From Palaemon carinicauda (taxonomy: Eukaryota; Arthropoda; Malacostraca; Decapoda; Palaemonidae): a stretch of DNA of 64,000 bases. The stretch's first letter is position 1. Each line of letters opens with the position of its first letter. The notes under the pieces were generated by a model, which saw only the letters and a program-made list of their open reading frames with translations, did not search any database and was not told the DNA's origin. The position numbers were made by a program, and so were the translations under genes. Below are positions 33,099 to 44,956 of this stretch, piece after piece. Location: contig NC_090746.1 in assembly GCF_036898095.1 (NCBI RefSeq), forward strand, positions 56,529,899-56,593,898. Reading direction: 5' to 3'.

Positions 33099-33894
33099 CA
33101 AATAGATTTTTCGCTTCGCTCAAAATCCGTTTTTTGGGCTCAAGCCATGACGTCCTGATGGAAGTGTACCAGAGAATTAGTGTATTGTGGTTTTTCCCCA
33201 TGTCAAAGTGCCTTCTACTTCAAACAATATTCCTTTGATCTGGTGACCATAGAGACCGTGACATCTCCGTTATATGTCACTACCAGTGGCATAACAATGA
33301 CATGGCTTCCTGCCCCCCTGGCAGGGAGGTCCTGTTTGGACAAGAGGAATATCTCGAAGTAACCTGATGAAAATAAACTCACCTGGAAGCGAAGATCGTG
33401 CCGGTCTCGTGGACAGATCAGAAGGTTAAATATTTATGTGGGAACAATATTTTACTGCTAGGTGAGCATATTTCAGACAGGAGATTTATTATACATAATA
33501 TAATAATGAGAATAGGGGCAATGAAACAGAAACAGCAATTGATTTTCATATGGAAAGGCGAAATAAGACACATATGGTAAATAAAATAACTATTTTATTC
33601 AAGAAATTGCAAAAGTAAAATAAGATAATTATTTACAATAATATTATTGAGTAACAGGAAGAATTTGCCTTTATACACATAAGTTCCCGTGGGAATGAAA
33701 GTCTTTAAAGTCACTATACACTCCATGTCAAGGAACATGTGGCACACGTGTGAGAATCTATGTCACTTCACCTTGAGGAAGAACAATCCGTTTGTGACAC
33801 TAAGAGTCACTGGAAATCACTATGTATCGCACTAGGGTCAACACAGGCACCCGTTGAGTTAGAGTCCCGAAATAACTCACTGTTCTACGCAGCA

Positions 33895-35568
33895 CTAAAC
33901 AGCAGGTTTCATTACACTACCTGCTGCTACCACAAATCTTTTCACTTCTTGCACCTGCTTCGCATAGTGTTTGAAGAACACTCTTGAGGATTTCCAGCCT
34001 GTGAAGGATCGGAGGCTTTCCAAATCCATTCCTTGGAAAAAATTCAGGGCAGAGGCGACTTTCCTAGGATCATGACCTGCGGGTGTACTGTCAGGATCCG
34101 CTCTGCAAATAAAGTAGGTGATTTTCGCCCTTAGTTGTTTAAGTGACAGGTCACTACCCGATGTTTCTCCTTTAAAGAGTTGTCCTCCGCCAAAGTCTGA
34201 AGTTCTTCGAAGATAGACCTTAAGACTCTCCACTGGGCATAGAGAGACATCTTCCTTCAGAGGGCAGATTCTCCAAGGTCCCCATCTCTTGGTGGGGAGT
34301 TCGTTTTTGGCAAGAAACGTAGGGTCAGGGAAGAGGGTAAGTTCCCCTGTGTCGGCGAACTGTATCTGGCCCTCTTCTCTTGATAATGCCACTATTTCAC
34401 TGACTCGGGCTCCCGATGCGAGAGCAAAAAGGAAAATTACTTTTTGAGTCAAGTCTTTCAGAGGGCAAGATTCGTTGTCCAAGCTAGAGGCAAAATGAAG
34501 CACCTTATCCAGGGCCCAGGTGATGGGTCTCGGTAGAGGTGCAGGACGGAGTCTAGCACATGCCTTCGGGAGTTTGTTGAAGATTTCGTTGGACAAATCT
34601 ATTTGGAAGGCGTACAGTAGTGGTCTAGTCAAGGCCGATTTACAAGTGGAAATGGTGTTGGCTGCCAAGCCTTGTCCATGAAGGTGAATAAAGGACATAC
34701 AAAAATCTATGGAGATTTCCATAGGATTTTTTGCCTTGACAAAGGACACCCACTTCTTCCAGGATGATTCATATTGCTTTCTGGTAGACTTTGTTTTGTA
34801 TTTCTCTAGGAAGTCTAAACTTTTCTTCGAGATTCCGAACCTTTTTTTCACGGCTAGGGAGTGAAAATCATGAGATGAAGGTCTTGGACTTTCTTTGATG
34901 AATCGAAGAGTCAACTTCTGCACCTGTTGGGAGAGAACTGGGCCCGACAGAGGGATCAGCTTGGGCTGTAGCTCCAGGACTAGGGGAAACCAGTTGCTTC
35001 GGGGCCACTTGGGAGCCACTAGGGCTGCTGTTCCCTTGAAGGTTCTCAGTTTAGAGAGGACTTTCAGCAGAAGGTTGGGTGGAGGGAACAGGTAAATCTT
35101 AGACCATCTGTTCCAGTCCAGGGACATGGCGTCCGCTGCTTCCGCCTTGGGGTCCTCGTAAGGGGCCACATATCGAGGAAGTTGGTTGTTGTCGCTCGTT
35201 GCAAAGAGATCGATCTGTAGTTCCGGGACTTGACGAGAGATGAAGGAGAATGATCTTGCGTCTAGGGACCATTCCGACTCTATGGGGCTTGTCCTCGATA
35301 GAGCGTCCACCGTCAGATTGCGGAATCCTTGTAGGTGAACTGCAGACAAGTACCATTTCTTCCTGTCCGCCAGGCGGAAGATGGGCAGAAGCACTTGGTT
35401 TAGGAGGGGCGATCTCGAGCCCTGACGGTTGAGACATCTGACTACTACGGAGCTGTCCAGAGTTAGACGAATGTGGATCGAAGGACGCGGAGATAGTTCC
35501 TTCAGAGTGAGAAGAACCGCCATGGCCTCCAAGATGTTGATGTGAAACGTCTTGAACAGGGGAGATCA
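33895..35568 (-). CDS. RNase H C-terminal part + tyrosine recombinase, element B, second copy
   Basis: It is identical in reading to 16,915-18,588, with an open frame of about 557 residues and all YR catalytic residues (GARVSE, HDPRK, HYAK). It is the same gene counted twice because of the contig overlap. Confidence 0.85.
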
Positions 35569-36724
35569 TGTTCCTTGAACTTGTCGTCGATGGGAGTGAC
35601 CCCCCCATCCCTCCAGGGAGGCGTCCGTGTGGATGTTGATCGACGGAGGCGGTGGTTTACGAGTGATGGATCTTTTCAACGTCCTTGTTTCTGACCACGG
35701 CTTGAGAAGTGAGCGAAGCCTGTTCGGTAGGGGTCTTTTGAGATCTCTTCGAGCGATGGATGCGTTTTGTCTCCAGACTCCTGAGGCATCCTTTAGCTGT
35801 GCTCGTAGCACTGTGTTTGTCACTGAGGCGAACTGTAGGGAGCTGAGTACTCGCTCCTGCTGTCGTCTTGAGATCCGTTTGGATTTGAGAAGACTTTTGA
35901 CAGACCCGGCTATTTCCTTCCTTTTCTTCAGAGGGATGGAAAGGCAGTGTGACTGAAGATTCTAATGGATTCCCAACCATTGAAACTTCTGAGATGGAGA
36001 CAGGCGAGACTTCTTGGTGTTTATCTTGAAACCCAGATGTTCCAGGAATTGGGTCACCTTTCTGCAGGCTCGCAAACATTCTTCTGACGATGTCGACCAG
36101 ACCAGCCAATCGTCGAGGTAAGCCATCACTTGGACACCCTGGAGGCGTAGCTGGTGGACGATTGTGTCTGCCAGTTTCGTGAAGATTCTTGGAGCCATGT
36201 TGAGCCCGAAGGGCATGACCCTGAAGGCGTAGTTTCTTCTTTGGAGCCTGAATCCTAGGTAGGAGGAAGCTTGGTGATTCATTGGGATGTGCCAATAGGC
36301 GTCCACCAGGTCTATTGAGACCGTGTAGGCCTTGTGAGGCAGTAAGGCTCTTATATGTTGAAGAGTCAGCATCTTGAATTTGTTGTTCACAATGAACTTG
36401 TTGAGGGGGGACAAGTCGAGAATGACTCTGAGCTTGTCTGAGTCCTTCTTGGGAACACAAAACAGTCTTCCCTGGAACCTGGTGGACTTTACCCTCTTGA
36501 TCACCTTCTTGTTCAAGAGCTCTAGGACATATTCTTCTAGGATGGGGGTTGATGGCTGGAAGAATTGGTGGAAGGTTGGAGGTGATTGTGTCCAGCTCCA
36601 ACCTAGTCCCTTCTTGATGATGCTGTGCGATCCAAGGATCGAAGGTCCAGCGATCCTGAAAGTGGCGGAGTCTTCCTCCCACCGGAAGCACTTCATTGCT
36701 TCTGGTTTCCCGAGGGCTTGCCAC
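35566..36724 (-). pseudogene. reverse transcriptase of element B, second copy
   Basis: This is the same RT as 18,586-19,744, with the Trp-to-TAG stop (35,962-35,964) and the Trp-to-TGA stop (35,569-35,571) conserved. The YLDD box is intact. Confidence 0.85.
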
Positions 36725-37625
36725 CTCGGCCGCTTGCTCCGCTTCCTCCTCTGCCTCTGGAAGGACGACGAGAGGAGTCTCTGCCAGAGCCTCTACCTCT
36801 GGGACGAAAGGTAGTGGACTGTCTTTCGTAGGCAGGAGTGAAGACCGGTGACCGGGACACCACTGGCTGAGGGACCAGCTGAAAGGTCTGTTGTGGCTGT
36901 GCCACTATTTGGGGAGTAGCGGGAGCCGGAAACTGGCGTTTTGGTTGACGCTGCTGGGGTCTTGGCTTAGCAGATTTCCTCTTAGGCTGTGGGCCTTCAT
37001 CCTGAGAGGACTTTCTCTTACGGGACATGCCCCACTTACTGAGAAGGTTCCGATTCTCAGTGGCGGCCTTGTCCACGATCTCCTTCACCAAAGCAGTTGG
37101 GAAGAGATGCTTGCCCCAGATGTTGGAGGAGATTAGTTTCCGGGGTTCGTGTTTCACCGCCGCGTTGGCGAACACTAACTCTCTACAGGCTCTCCGGGCC
37201 TTGATGAAAGCTGTACAAGTCCTTCATCACGGTCACAAGGTGGGTCTTCGCAAGAACCATGTAGAAATCCGGGACCCTGATGTCCCCAGCCATTACTTCA
37301 AGTTAAACTTGAAGGGATAGGGAGGCAGCTAGCCTCTCCTTGGTGTCCTGTTCCCGACGGATTAGGTGGTCGTTCAGCTTGGGGAGATATTCATTGAACT
37401 GACGGCCAGCGACGTCAGGTTTCAGTTTCTCAACTGTAAAAGTAAGCTGGATATCCTTCCAGCTTTTGTCGTCGGGAGGAAGGGCGAGGGAGAGAGCCCT
37501 ACACTCCTCCAGTGTAGGGCAGGGTTTTCCTTCCTCCACCGCCTTCATGACAGCATTGAAGGCCTTTTCCACGAAGGGAAAGGTCATGGTAGGGGGAGCA
37601 AGAAAGGATGGATGCTTCTTGCTCA
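36693..37625 (-). pseudogene. gag of element B, C-terminal part, second copy
   Basis: This matches 19,713-20,645, with the same TAA, frameshift and Arg/Gly-rich tail. Confidence 0.8.
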
Positions 37626-37813
37626 ATTAGTGCTAACCCCCCCTCACAAACACCTGTGCTGAGCTCACTTTGCTCAGAGGTAGGACTTCACGGGGTATAG
37701 GGCTGGCGGGCAAGTTTGATCAAATAGCTAAGGTTTGTATAGTTAAGATAAATACAAATTACCTACGAATTTGTCATTTGTTCCGTAACTGAAATACAAA
37801 CCACGCTATTTAA
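37626..37813 (-). repeat. 3' inverted repeat (truncated) and ICR of element C, second copy
   Basis: This is the same as 20,646-20,834 with one C fewer in the C run. The ICR right half pairs with 45,203-45,234. Confidence 0.75.
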
Positions 37814-38286
37814 TATGGATGACTCACCCCTTAGGAAGGGTGGTAAGTCCCGGCCAGTACTGGCTTTTGACTTTGCCCGGGGACTCAGTATCTGAGTGTG
37901 TCAACACTCAACAATAAGGAGTCCCTGCACCTCGCTAGCACCTTGCTGTGCAAGGGCTGCGGCCTACGTAAGCTGGGTGTGAAGCTTTGAAGAGTGACTC
38001 GTCCTAGGAAGTTAACCTGTAGTCCTTTAGATGGAAACTTTAGGCTAGGACTCTCACAATACCACCTTGTCAGGGTATGGGGGCGTGACAGTATTAGCTT
38101 GATACTAGGAACACAAGGAGACATGGTTTACCTGCAGTGGTTCGAGGTCAGCTGTGCAGAGAACCCAGGATGCTGCTTTCCCCAAGCGAGGGGAGGATGA
38201 AGAAAAGAATAAGGGCCAGACAAACCTTTTCATTCATGCAGACTAAAACCGGGTAACAATGCCCTCAACCTTCTGTTACTTGTCCA
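37814..38286. other. 3' untranslated region of element C, second copy, no gene
   Basis: This corresponds to 20,835-21,307. I see no gene. Confidence 0.5.
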
Positions 38287-39359
38287 TTAAGGAGCCTGAC
38301 GTTTTAAACCAGCTGTTGTACAGCCACCAGTGCCGATAGAGAACGTATCGAGCCTACTGTGGGTCACGTCTTGCAGGTAGTGGGCTGTGAAGGTCGTCTG
38401 ACGCTTCCACACCCCTGCTTGTAGAACCTGCGTCACTGAGAAGTTCTTTTTGAAGGCCAGGGACGTAGCTACGCCCGACATCATGTGCTCTAGGGTGACG
38501 TGACGGAGGAGGGTCAGGATTCAGGGACAGATGGATTACTCTATGAATCCATGCTGAGATATTATTCTTAGTAACCCTCCTCTTTGTACTCCCAGTGCTC
38601 ACAAACAATGCCTGCACTTGGGGACGAACTGCAGCCGTTCTTTTAAGATATAGCCTCAGACTCCTTACTGGGCACAGTATGAGATGGTCTGGGTCATCTG
38701 TTACAGAACGAAGACTCGAAATCTGGAAAGAGTCAAACCGAGGGTCCGGCACTCCCAGATTCTGAGTCTTAGCAACAAACTCAGGGACGAATCTGAACGT
38801 TACCTCCCCCCATCCCCTTGAATGGGCGATGTCATACGAGAGACCATGAAGTTCACTGACTTGCTTGGCCGAGGCCAAAGCTAGTAGGAACACTGTCTTC
38901 CAAGTCAGGTGGCGATCTGAAGCCTGGCGTAATGGTTCATAGGGAGGTCTCTTAAGAGACCTGAGAACTCGAACGACGTTCCATGGAGAAGGTCTCACTT
39001 CCGACTGAGGGCAGGTAAGTTCATAACTTCGTATGAGTAGGGAAAGTTCCAGCGAAGAAGAAATGTCCACTCCTTTGAGCCTGAAGGCTAGACTTGAGGC
39101 CGAGCGATAGCCTTTCACTGCCGAGACTGAAAGGCGCATTTCTTCTCGCAAATACACGAAGAACTCCGCTATTGCTGGAATAGTGGCATCAAGTGGAGAG
39201 ATACCCCTTCCATGACACAAACCACAGAAAACTCGCCATTTTGCCTGGTAGACCCCTGCGGATGACCTTCGCAGGTGTCCAGACATCCTGTTCGCAACCT
39301 GTTGCGAAAATCCTCTCTCTGCGAGATGTTGGATAGTCTCCAGGCGTGAAGTTGAAGCG
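38287..39359 (-). pseudogene. tyrosine recombinase of element C, second copy
   Basis: This is the same gene as 21,308-22,380. The linker stop of copy 1 is a Gln codon here (GFSQQVANRMSG), so the frame is open from about 39,359 through SAVKGYRSASSL and LASAKQVSELHGLS. The frameshift near 38,480 before VATSLAFKK remains. The first catalytic Arg is again Gln. Confidence 0.85.
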
Positions 39360-40139
39360 AAGCTACGGCCTTGTGAAAGATGTTGGCGTCTGGTTGTTTG
39401 AGTAGCTCGTGTCGTGGAGGGAGTTCTCTCGGGAGTTCCGTTAGGAGTTGCAGAAGGTCTGGAAACCATTCCGCGTGATGCCATAGCGGAGATATAAGGG
39501 TCATTGAGAGATTGACCGATATTCTGGTCTTGTTGAGTACCCTCCTCATCAGATAGAACGGGGGAAAGGCGTATACGTCGATGTTGTCCCACCGTTGATG
39601 GAAGCCATCTTGCCAGAGTGCCTTGGGATCCGGGACTGGGGAGCAGTACAGCGGGAGCTTGAAGTTCAGCGCTGTAGCGAAGAGATCCACAGTCGGGGAA
39701 CCCCACAAAGTCAGGACTTTGTTGGCTACTAGATGATCCAAAGACCACTCGGTACTCACTATCTGAGACGCTCTGCTCAGACTGTCGGCGAGCACATTCC
39801 TCTTGCCTGGAATGAAGCGAGCCGATAGTGGAATCGAGTAGATTTCTGTCCACCTCAGTATCTCTACTGCGAGATGGGATAGCTCTCTGAAAAGGCATCC
39901 CTGCTTGTTGATGTAAGCCACTACTGTGGTGTTGTCGATCATCACCACCACAGAGTGACCCGCCAGGTATTGTTGGAACTGTTGAAGGGCCAGGAATACG
40001 GCCTTCATTTCTAGCAGATTTATATGGAGGCACTTTTCTGATTCTGACCACAGGCCTAAGGTCCTGTGGTGCAGAACGTGAGCCCCCACACTTTCTTTGA
40101 GGCGTCCGAAAACAGCATCAAATCCGGGGGGGAGGACGA
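39299..40139 (-). pseudogene. RNase H of element C, second copy
   Basis: This is as in copy 1, but with one more G in the run near 40,127. That change puts RT and RNase H back into a single ORF, at the price of a short out-of-frame stretch that destroys the SDASKKVWG motif. The second motif is changed from MSDN to MIDN. Confidence 0.8.
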
Positions 40140-41229
40140 GAGGATCCACTCCCCTTAGTAAGTTCTCGTCTGTCACACACCACTGAAGATCCGTCCGTTC
40201 CGCAGGACCCATAGGGATCATGACGTCCGGGGAAGCGTGAGCTTGATTCCACCGGGACTTGAGTCGCCATTGCAGAGATCTCATTCTGAGGCGACCGTTG
40301 GGAACTAGACGGGCCAAGGATGAGAGGTGACCGAGGAGACGTAACCACGATTGGGCTGGGAGATCTTCTCGTCTGAGGAAAGGACTCGCGACCCTCCTCA
40401 GCCTTGCTATCCTGTCGTCTGATGGAAAGGCTTTGTGGAGATTGGTGTCTATGATCATGCCTAGATATACCAGTCTTTGAGTAGGAAGCAGAGCAGACTT
40501 CTCGAGATTTACCATGATCCCCAGATCTTGGCAAAGTCCCAGAAGTTTGTGTCGGTTTCGAAGAAGGGCTGACTCCGAGTCTGCTAGGATCAGCCAGTCA
40601 TCCAGATAACGGAGGAAACGGATGCCGATCCTGTGTGCCCACGACGATATTAGGGTGAACACTCTGGTGAAAACCTGAGGTGCTGTGGAGAGACTGAACC
40701 ACAACACCTTGAACTGGTAGGTCTTGCTGTCTAGACTGAATCTTAAGTACTTCCTTGAAGACGGATGGACTGGGATCTGGAAGTACGCGTCTTTCAAGTC
40801 CAGTGTACACATGAAGTCTTGCGGTCTCACTGCAAGTCTGACCGTGTCTGTCGTCTCCATGCTGAATGGGGTCTGCTTGACAAACCTGTTCAGAGCTGAG
40901 AGGTCGATGACTGGTCTCCAGCCTTAAGACGCCTTCTTTACAAGAAAGAGTCGACTGAAGAAGCCTGGGGACCCGTCGACGACCTCTTGGAGAGCGCCCT
41001 TCTTCAACATGGTCTCGACTTCTGCCCGAAGGGGGCTAAATGACACTGGATTCGGTGTCAGGGGAGGTAGAGATGTTGTGAACGGGACGCGACATCCTTG
41101 ACTGATTACGGAAATCGTCCAGGAATTGGCCCCGAGTTGCTGCCACCTGTTTGCGCAACTTTGTAGGCATCCCCCCACTGGTGGACATGCAGGGGGACTG
41201 CCAATCCTAGCGTTAGCGACGTCGGCCAC
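40057..41229 (-). pseudogene. reverse transcriptase of element C, second copy
   Basis: This is the same RT as 23,077-24,249, with TLDLKDAYFQIPVH, APQVFTRVFTLISS and RYLDDWLILADS. The TAA between KKAS and GWRPVIDLS is conserved (40,924-40,926). Confidence 0.88.
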
Positions 41230-42690
41230 TCCCTCTAGGATTTTTTCCTCCCCTGGAGATCTTTTTGTCTTTCTTGTCCTTGACAGGAAAGGGCTTCGAC
41301 ACCGTTGTCTTTGCTGCAGCTGCCAGTTTCGTGGTCTTGGTAGGACGTGGTTGCTGGGTTGCTAGAGGTTTATAGGGCTTTGATGTTAAAGCCCTATGTA
41401 GGAGAGAGTCCTGGTTGGACTTCCTCCATCTCTCAGCCGCCTGCTCCACGTCCTTAGGTTCAAACAAATTCTTCCCCAAGATGGAAGAATGTCTGAGCCT
41501 GCTGATCTCAGTGCTGGGGACCTTCTGGTGGAATCTCTCAGACACCGCATCTTGACGCTTCAAGATGGTATTAGCCCACAAGTTCGAGACTTGGTGGGCT
41601 AGAAACTCGATGGTCCGAGTGCCTGAAAGTAGAAAGGTCTCCATGGCCTTCCTGGTACTCTCTTTGGACAAGTCCTCAGATCGTAACAGGATGCCCAGAG
41701 ACCCTAGCCAGATGTCCAGCCACGAAGTTGCCTGCATGGCACACTTCGCCACCTTCTCCTGGCTAAGGATCTCCGTAGCCGAGAACGACACTTGCCGGTT
41801 GGAGTCTCTCTCTAGAGGGACTCCCCTGGTAAGCTCTTCCAAAGAGTGGTGCAAGGGAAGAGCCAAACAAGTCTCCTCCATGATGTCAAAGTACCTCCTC
41901 TGATGGACACGAGGAGGCGGGAGGAGTTTGTTACCGGTGCTGGATCGGCTGGAGGAGGCAAGCTCGGAGAGCTGGCCCTCGACCTTATCTCTGGCACTCT
42001 TAACCACTTGGGACCAGGGCAAAGCCGTGCTGGCCTTAGAGGGTTTTTGAGTACCACAGACTCGGTCCAAGACCCTGTCTTTGCCCTCACGTGGGGGAAT
42101 CTCTGGATCCGCGAACCCATTGAGATTCCTCATCAGGGTCAGGACCTGCCAGAACGCATGCTCTGACTCCTGTAGCTCTCCTACTGAAGGGCTGGCAGCG
42201 AAGTCTCCTGTCCCCAAAGGCTCTTCTTGGAGGGACTCGTGGACATTCTCCGAGGGCTTGGCTGGCTCTGGTCTAATCCTTGAGGACGACTTCGGTAAAG
42301 TCTTGGAGTCCTTTGACTCCCTCCTGGGAGGGATGCAGGACTCCAACAGTGATGGTGGGAGGCTCTTCTCCACCCCTACCCGAGAAGACTTTTCTGCGCA
42401 AGGTGGGGTTTCCCTAATTGGTGCAATGGGGGAACGCCTCACCTCACGTGACTCCCCTGAGGACGGGAAATCTTCGTCCGAAGGGGAGGGAGAGAAAGTC
42501 TGGGGGGGGGAGGAGGCCTTCCTCAAAGACTTCCGAGGAGTCAGCTTCGCCCTTGGAGAAGTCACCACGTCAGCTTCGCCCTTGGAGAAGTCACCACGTC
42601 AGCTACTCCTCTCTTCCTCTTCAGGGGAATCAAAGCTGCCACTGATTTGTGGCCCAGCTCAGAGAGAACAGGCTTAAAAGCCTGCATGAC
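41213..42690 (-). pseudogene. gag of element C, middle and C-terminal part, second copy
   Basis: This matches 24,227-25,681 but carries a 29-bp tandem duplication at 42,541-42,598 (unit TCAGCTTCGCCCTTGGAGAA plus nine bases). The duplication shifts the frame, so the open part is 41,213-42,568. Otherwise the conserved core (EEVAKCAM-like, DIWLGSLGILL) is the same. Confidence 0.7.
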
Positions 42691-42857
42691 CGCTCTGACA
42701 AGGGACCCAAACCAGGGCTACCGACTGACAGCTGTGCTGTCAGATACTCCCTCTGGAGGGAAGGGGACCGTTCGATCCCTAGGAGGAGTTACCAAAAGTA
42801 GGGTCTGCCTATCCGGAGTTCTCCCTCCCTCCGGCGAGCACGCTGTTCTACGCTTGC

Positions 42858-43740
42858 GGGGGGGGGGGGGGGGGGGGGGGGGGACCGCGATGACGATGAC
42901 CTGGCCGCGTGGCGTCCTGCAGCCTCGCACGTGGGATCGCGCCGGGGATCGTGCTGGGTGTCGCGTTGGCGCTCGCGCCGGGGATCGTGCTGGGTGTCGC
43001 GTTGGCGCTCGCGCGATGGAATTTTGCCTGGATCGCGCACGGGCGCGATAGGTCGATGGCGAGGGCGCACGGGTGAGCGATAAAGAGGGCGCGCGGGTGA
43101 GCGATAGCGAGGGCGCGCGGGTGAGCGATAGCGAGGGCGCCCGGGCGAGCGATGGCGCGCGGGCGAGCGATGGCGTGCAGGGGCGCGTTTCGGTGATTGC
43201 AGAGGGCGCGCAGCAGGCTGAATGAGCGCTCGCGCACGCGAAGGCGATTATTCGCGCGCGCACGGGCATGCAGGATCCCAAAGAGCCCGTGAGGGCGATA
43301 TCGTTGGGCGCACGCGCGCAGGAGATATATCCCTTGCGCGCGAGCGCGCATGAGGGCGCACATCAGGAAGAATAGGTGGGCGCACAGGGCGCGCGTGGGC
43401 GCGTGTCAGAGACTGCGCGCGATGGCGCGCAGGTGAAGGTTGGCGAGCAGGCGGGGTCCGAAGGCGCATCGGCGTTTGATGCGCATTGGAGAGCACTGGC
43501 GAGCTGGGGAAGAGGTTATCTTCTCTTTTGCGCCCAGATCAGAAGATCGTGGGTGCGCAGGAGATCGTTGGCGCGCAGACGAGCGCTGGCGCGTAGGAGA
43601 GCGCTGGCACGCAGGCGAGCAGGAGAACATGGGCGCGCATGGCAGGCATCAGGATGAGGGCGCGCAGTGGCGCGCTGGCGAACAGGTAAGCGCTGGCGCG
43701 CTATAACAGGAACCACAGCAGCTGGAGAGCGCTTGCGCGC
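42858..43740 (-). repeat. G run and GC-rich minisatellite in gag of element C, second copy
   Basis: A run of 26 G at 42,858-42,883 is followed by GCGCG/GAGCGAT units to about 43,740. Units read on the minus strand as ARAPSL/ARHRSP-like repeats. The run is 9 G in copy 1. Homopolymers of this length are error-prone, so frame conclusions across it are unsafe. Confidence 0.8.
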
Positions 43741-44956
43741 AGGTGAACGATGGGGATACCTGGCGCGTAAGGGACTTAGACACATTGTGTGAAAGTCCCT
43801 TGTGCCCCGAAGGAACCGTTGCCCGTTTAAAAACAGGGTTCGTGGGGGCCCACAGTGCATCAGCGGCCAGGAATGGCGACGGTAGGTCAGCAGGTCTGGC
43901 GGGTGGAAGGTCGCCGTGTCCTTTGCAAGGAAGACCTTCCACCGAAGGAGATCGCGAACGATCTGCGGAGAGGTCTAGGGATGTAGCTGGAAGAGTCGAC
44001 GAACGACGGCGAGGTTCCTCTGCAGTGGACTGCGGCGATGATGAACCGAAGAGGCGCCTCCTAACACCCTTGTGAGGTGAAGGAAGGCCTCTACGGCGAA
44101 GAGGAAGGCGGGCTTTACGCCTTATACGCCCTCTGGGAGCCGTGAGGTCAGCAGGCTGACCATCAGCAGTCCTCCGGAGAGGAGTCTCTGTGAGTGAACT
44201 CCCCCGAGGGGGAGAATCACCGGTAGGTGAGACCGTTGGACTTAGTTCCTCCCTCGAAAGGTGTTCGGAGGGGGGAACTAAGCCTTCAGCTACATCAGCA
44301 ACATCAGGAGCAGAGGTTTGATACAACTCATCAGAAACCTCTGCCATAACAATGTCGACGATAGACAGAGGATCAACCTCTGCTAAAGTCGGCGATTGTT
44401 TGACAGCTGCCCCCAATCTGATCACGTCAAACAAGGCTTCCTTAGAGGGCGAACCCTCAAGCCCCAAGGAAGCCAAAAGCTGCAACAAATCATTATTAGT
44501 TACATTTACATTTAAATTTAAATTCTCCCCCGGGGGAGGAGGAGGAGCTGCCTCGCTATGGGAGGCAACTCCCTCTCCCAAACCCCGAGATCGGTCAACA
44601 GAACTGCGGCCTACACTACCACTCGACAGTTTCTCGGAAGAAACTGATCGAGTGGGAGCTTCGGAGGAGGTTTGGGGCACGGAAGAAGAGCCCTTGGGAT
44701 TTTCTCCTTTCAAGGAAATCTTCGAGGGAGAAATATCCCGCCTGGACTTCTTCTTCCGACACCGGGAAAACCTCTCCCACTGGGAGGTAAACCACTCCCT
44801 GCACTCACCACATACATTACTCTTATCACACCGTTGGCCCCTACAGTAAGGACACAAGGTGTGGGGGTCCGTTTCGACCACCGACATATAGGTACTACAA
44901 GGGCGGTCAGGTAAACCAGGACACTTACGCATCGCAGAGGCCAACTTCACACACAC
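43649..44956 (-). CDS. gag N-terminal part of element C with Cys cluster
   Basis: This is an open frame of 435 residues. Near the start lies a compact Cys cluster: KCPGLPDRPC, then LCPYCRGQRCDKSNVCGECR with spacing C-x2-C-x4-C-x7... and C-x2-C, likely to bind zinc. A Lys/Arg-rich stretch (RCRKKKSRRD), an acidic/Ser-rich middle (NVNVTNNDLLQLLASLGLEG) and an Arg-rich region (RGRIRRKARLPLRRRGLP) follow. The frame then runs into the minisatellite. The first Met after the Cys-poor leader (MRKCPG) is a plausible start. The 5' leader lies to the right. The first contig does not reach this gene. Confidence 0.65.
   Translation of the reverse strand: MCVKLASAMRKCPGLPDRPCSTYMSVVETDPHTLCPYCRGQRCDKSNVCGECREWFTSQWERFSRCRKKKSRRDISPSKISLKGENPKGSSSVPQTSSEAPTRSVSSEKLSSGSVGRSSVDRSRGLGEGVASHSEAAPPPPPGENLNLNVNVTNNDLLQLLASLGLEGSPSKEALFDVIRLGAAVKQSPTLAEVDPLSIVDIVMAEVSDELYQTSAPDVADVAEGLVPPSEHLSREELSPTVSPTGDSPPRGSSLTETPLRRTADGQPADLTAPRGRIRRKARLPLRRRGLPSPHKGVRRRLFGSSSPQSTAEEPRRRSSTLPATSLDLSADRSRSPSVEGLPCKGHGDLPPARPADLPSPFLAADALWAPTNPVFKRATVPSGHKGLSHNVSKSLTRQVSPSFTCAQALSSCCGSCYSAPALTCSPARHCAPSS

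Larger units (their letters stand above)
33099..37625 (-). mobile_element. element B, second assembly copy
   Basis: This is the same as 16,119-20,645. It starts with the right half of the ICR (33,099-33,170), then an untranslated stretch to 33,894, YR/RNase H, RT and truncated gag, ending at the LSKK breakpoint. The conserved breakpoint in both contigs shows that the junction with element C is genomic. Confidence 0.85.
27048..43548. repeat. near-identical second copy of 10,068-26,547 (contig overlap)
   Basis: The sequence follows 10,068-26,547 with an offset of 16,980, changing to 16,979 after one C fewer in the C run near 37,635. Differences are sparse: single bases (27,627; 28,221; 28,597; 28,828; 28,863), a 29-bp duplication at 42,541-42,598, the G-run length, and unit number in the GC minisatellite. 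It begins at the right gap edge, and its partner ends at the left gap edge. I read it as the same locus assembled twice, probably from two haplotypes. Confidence 0.9.

Noticed and set aside
27048..43548. Genuine tandem segmental duplication
   Set aside because: Both boundaries coincide with contig edges, and divergence is at haplotype level. I prefer an assembly overlap, though read depth is needed to prove it.
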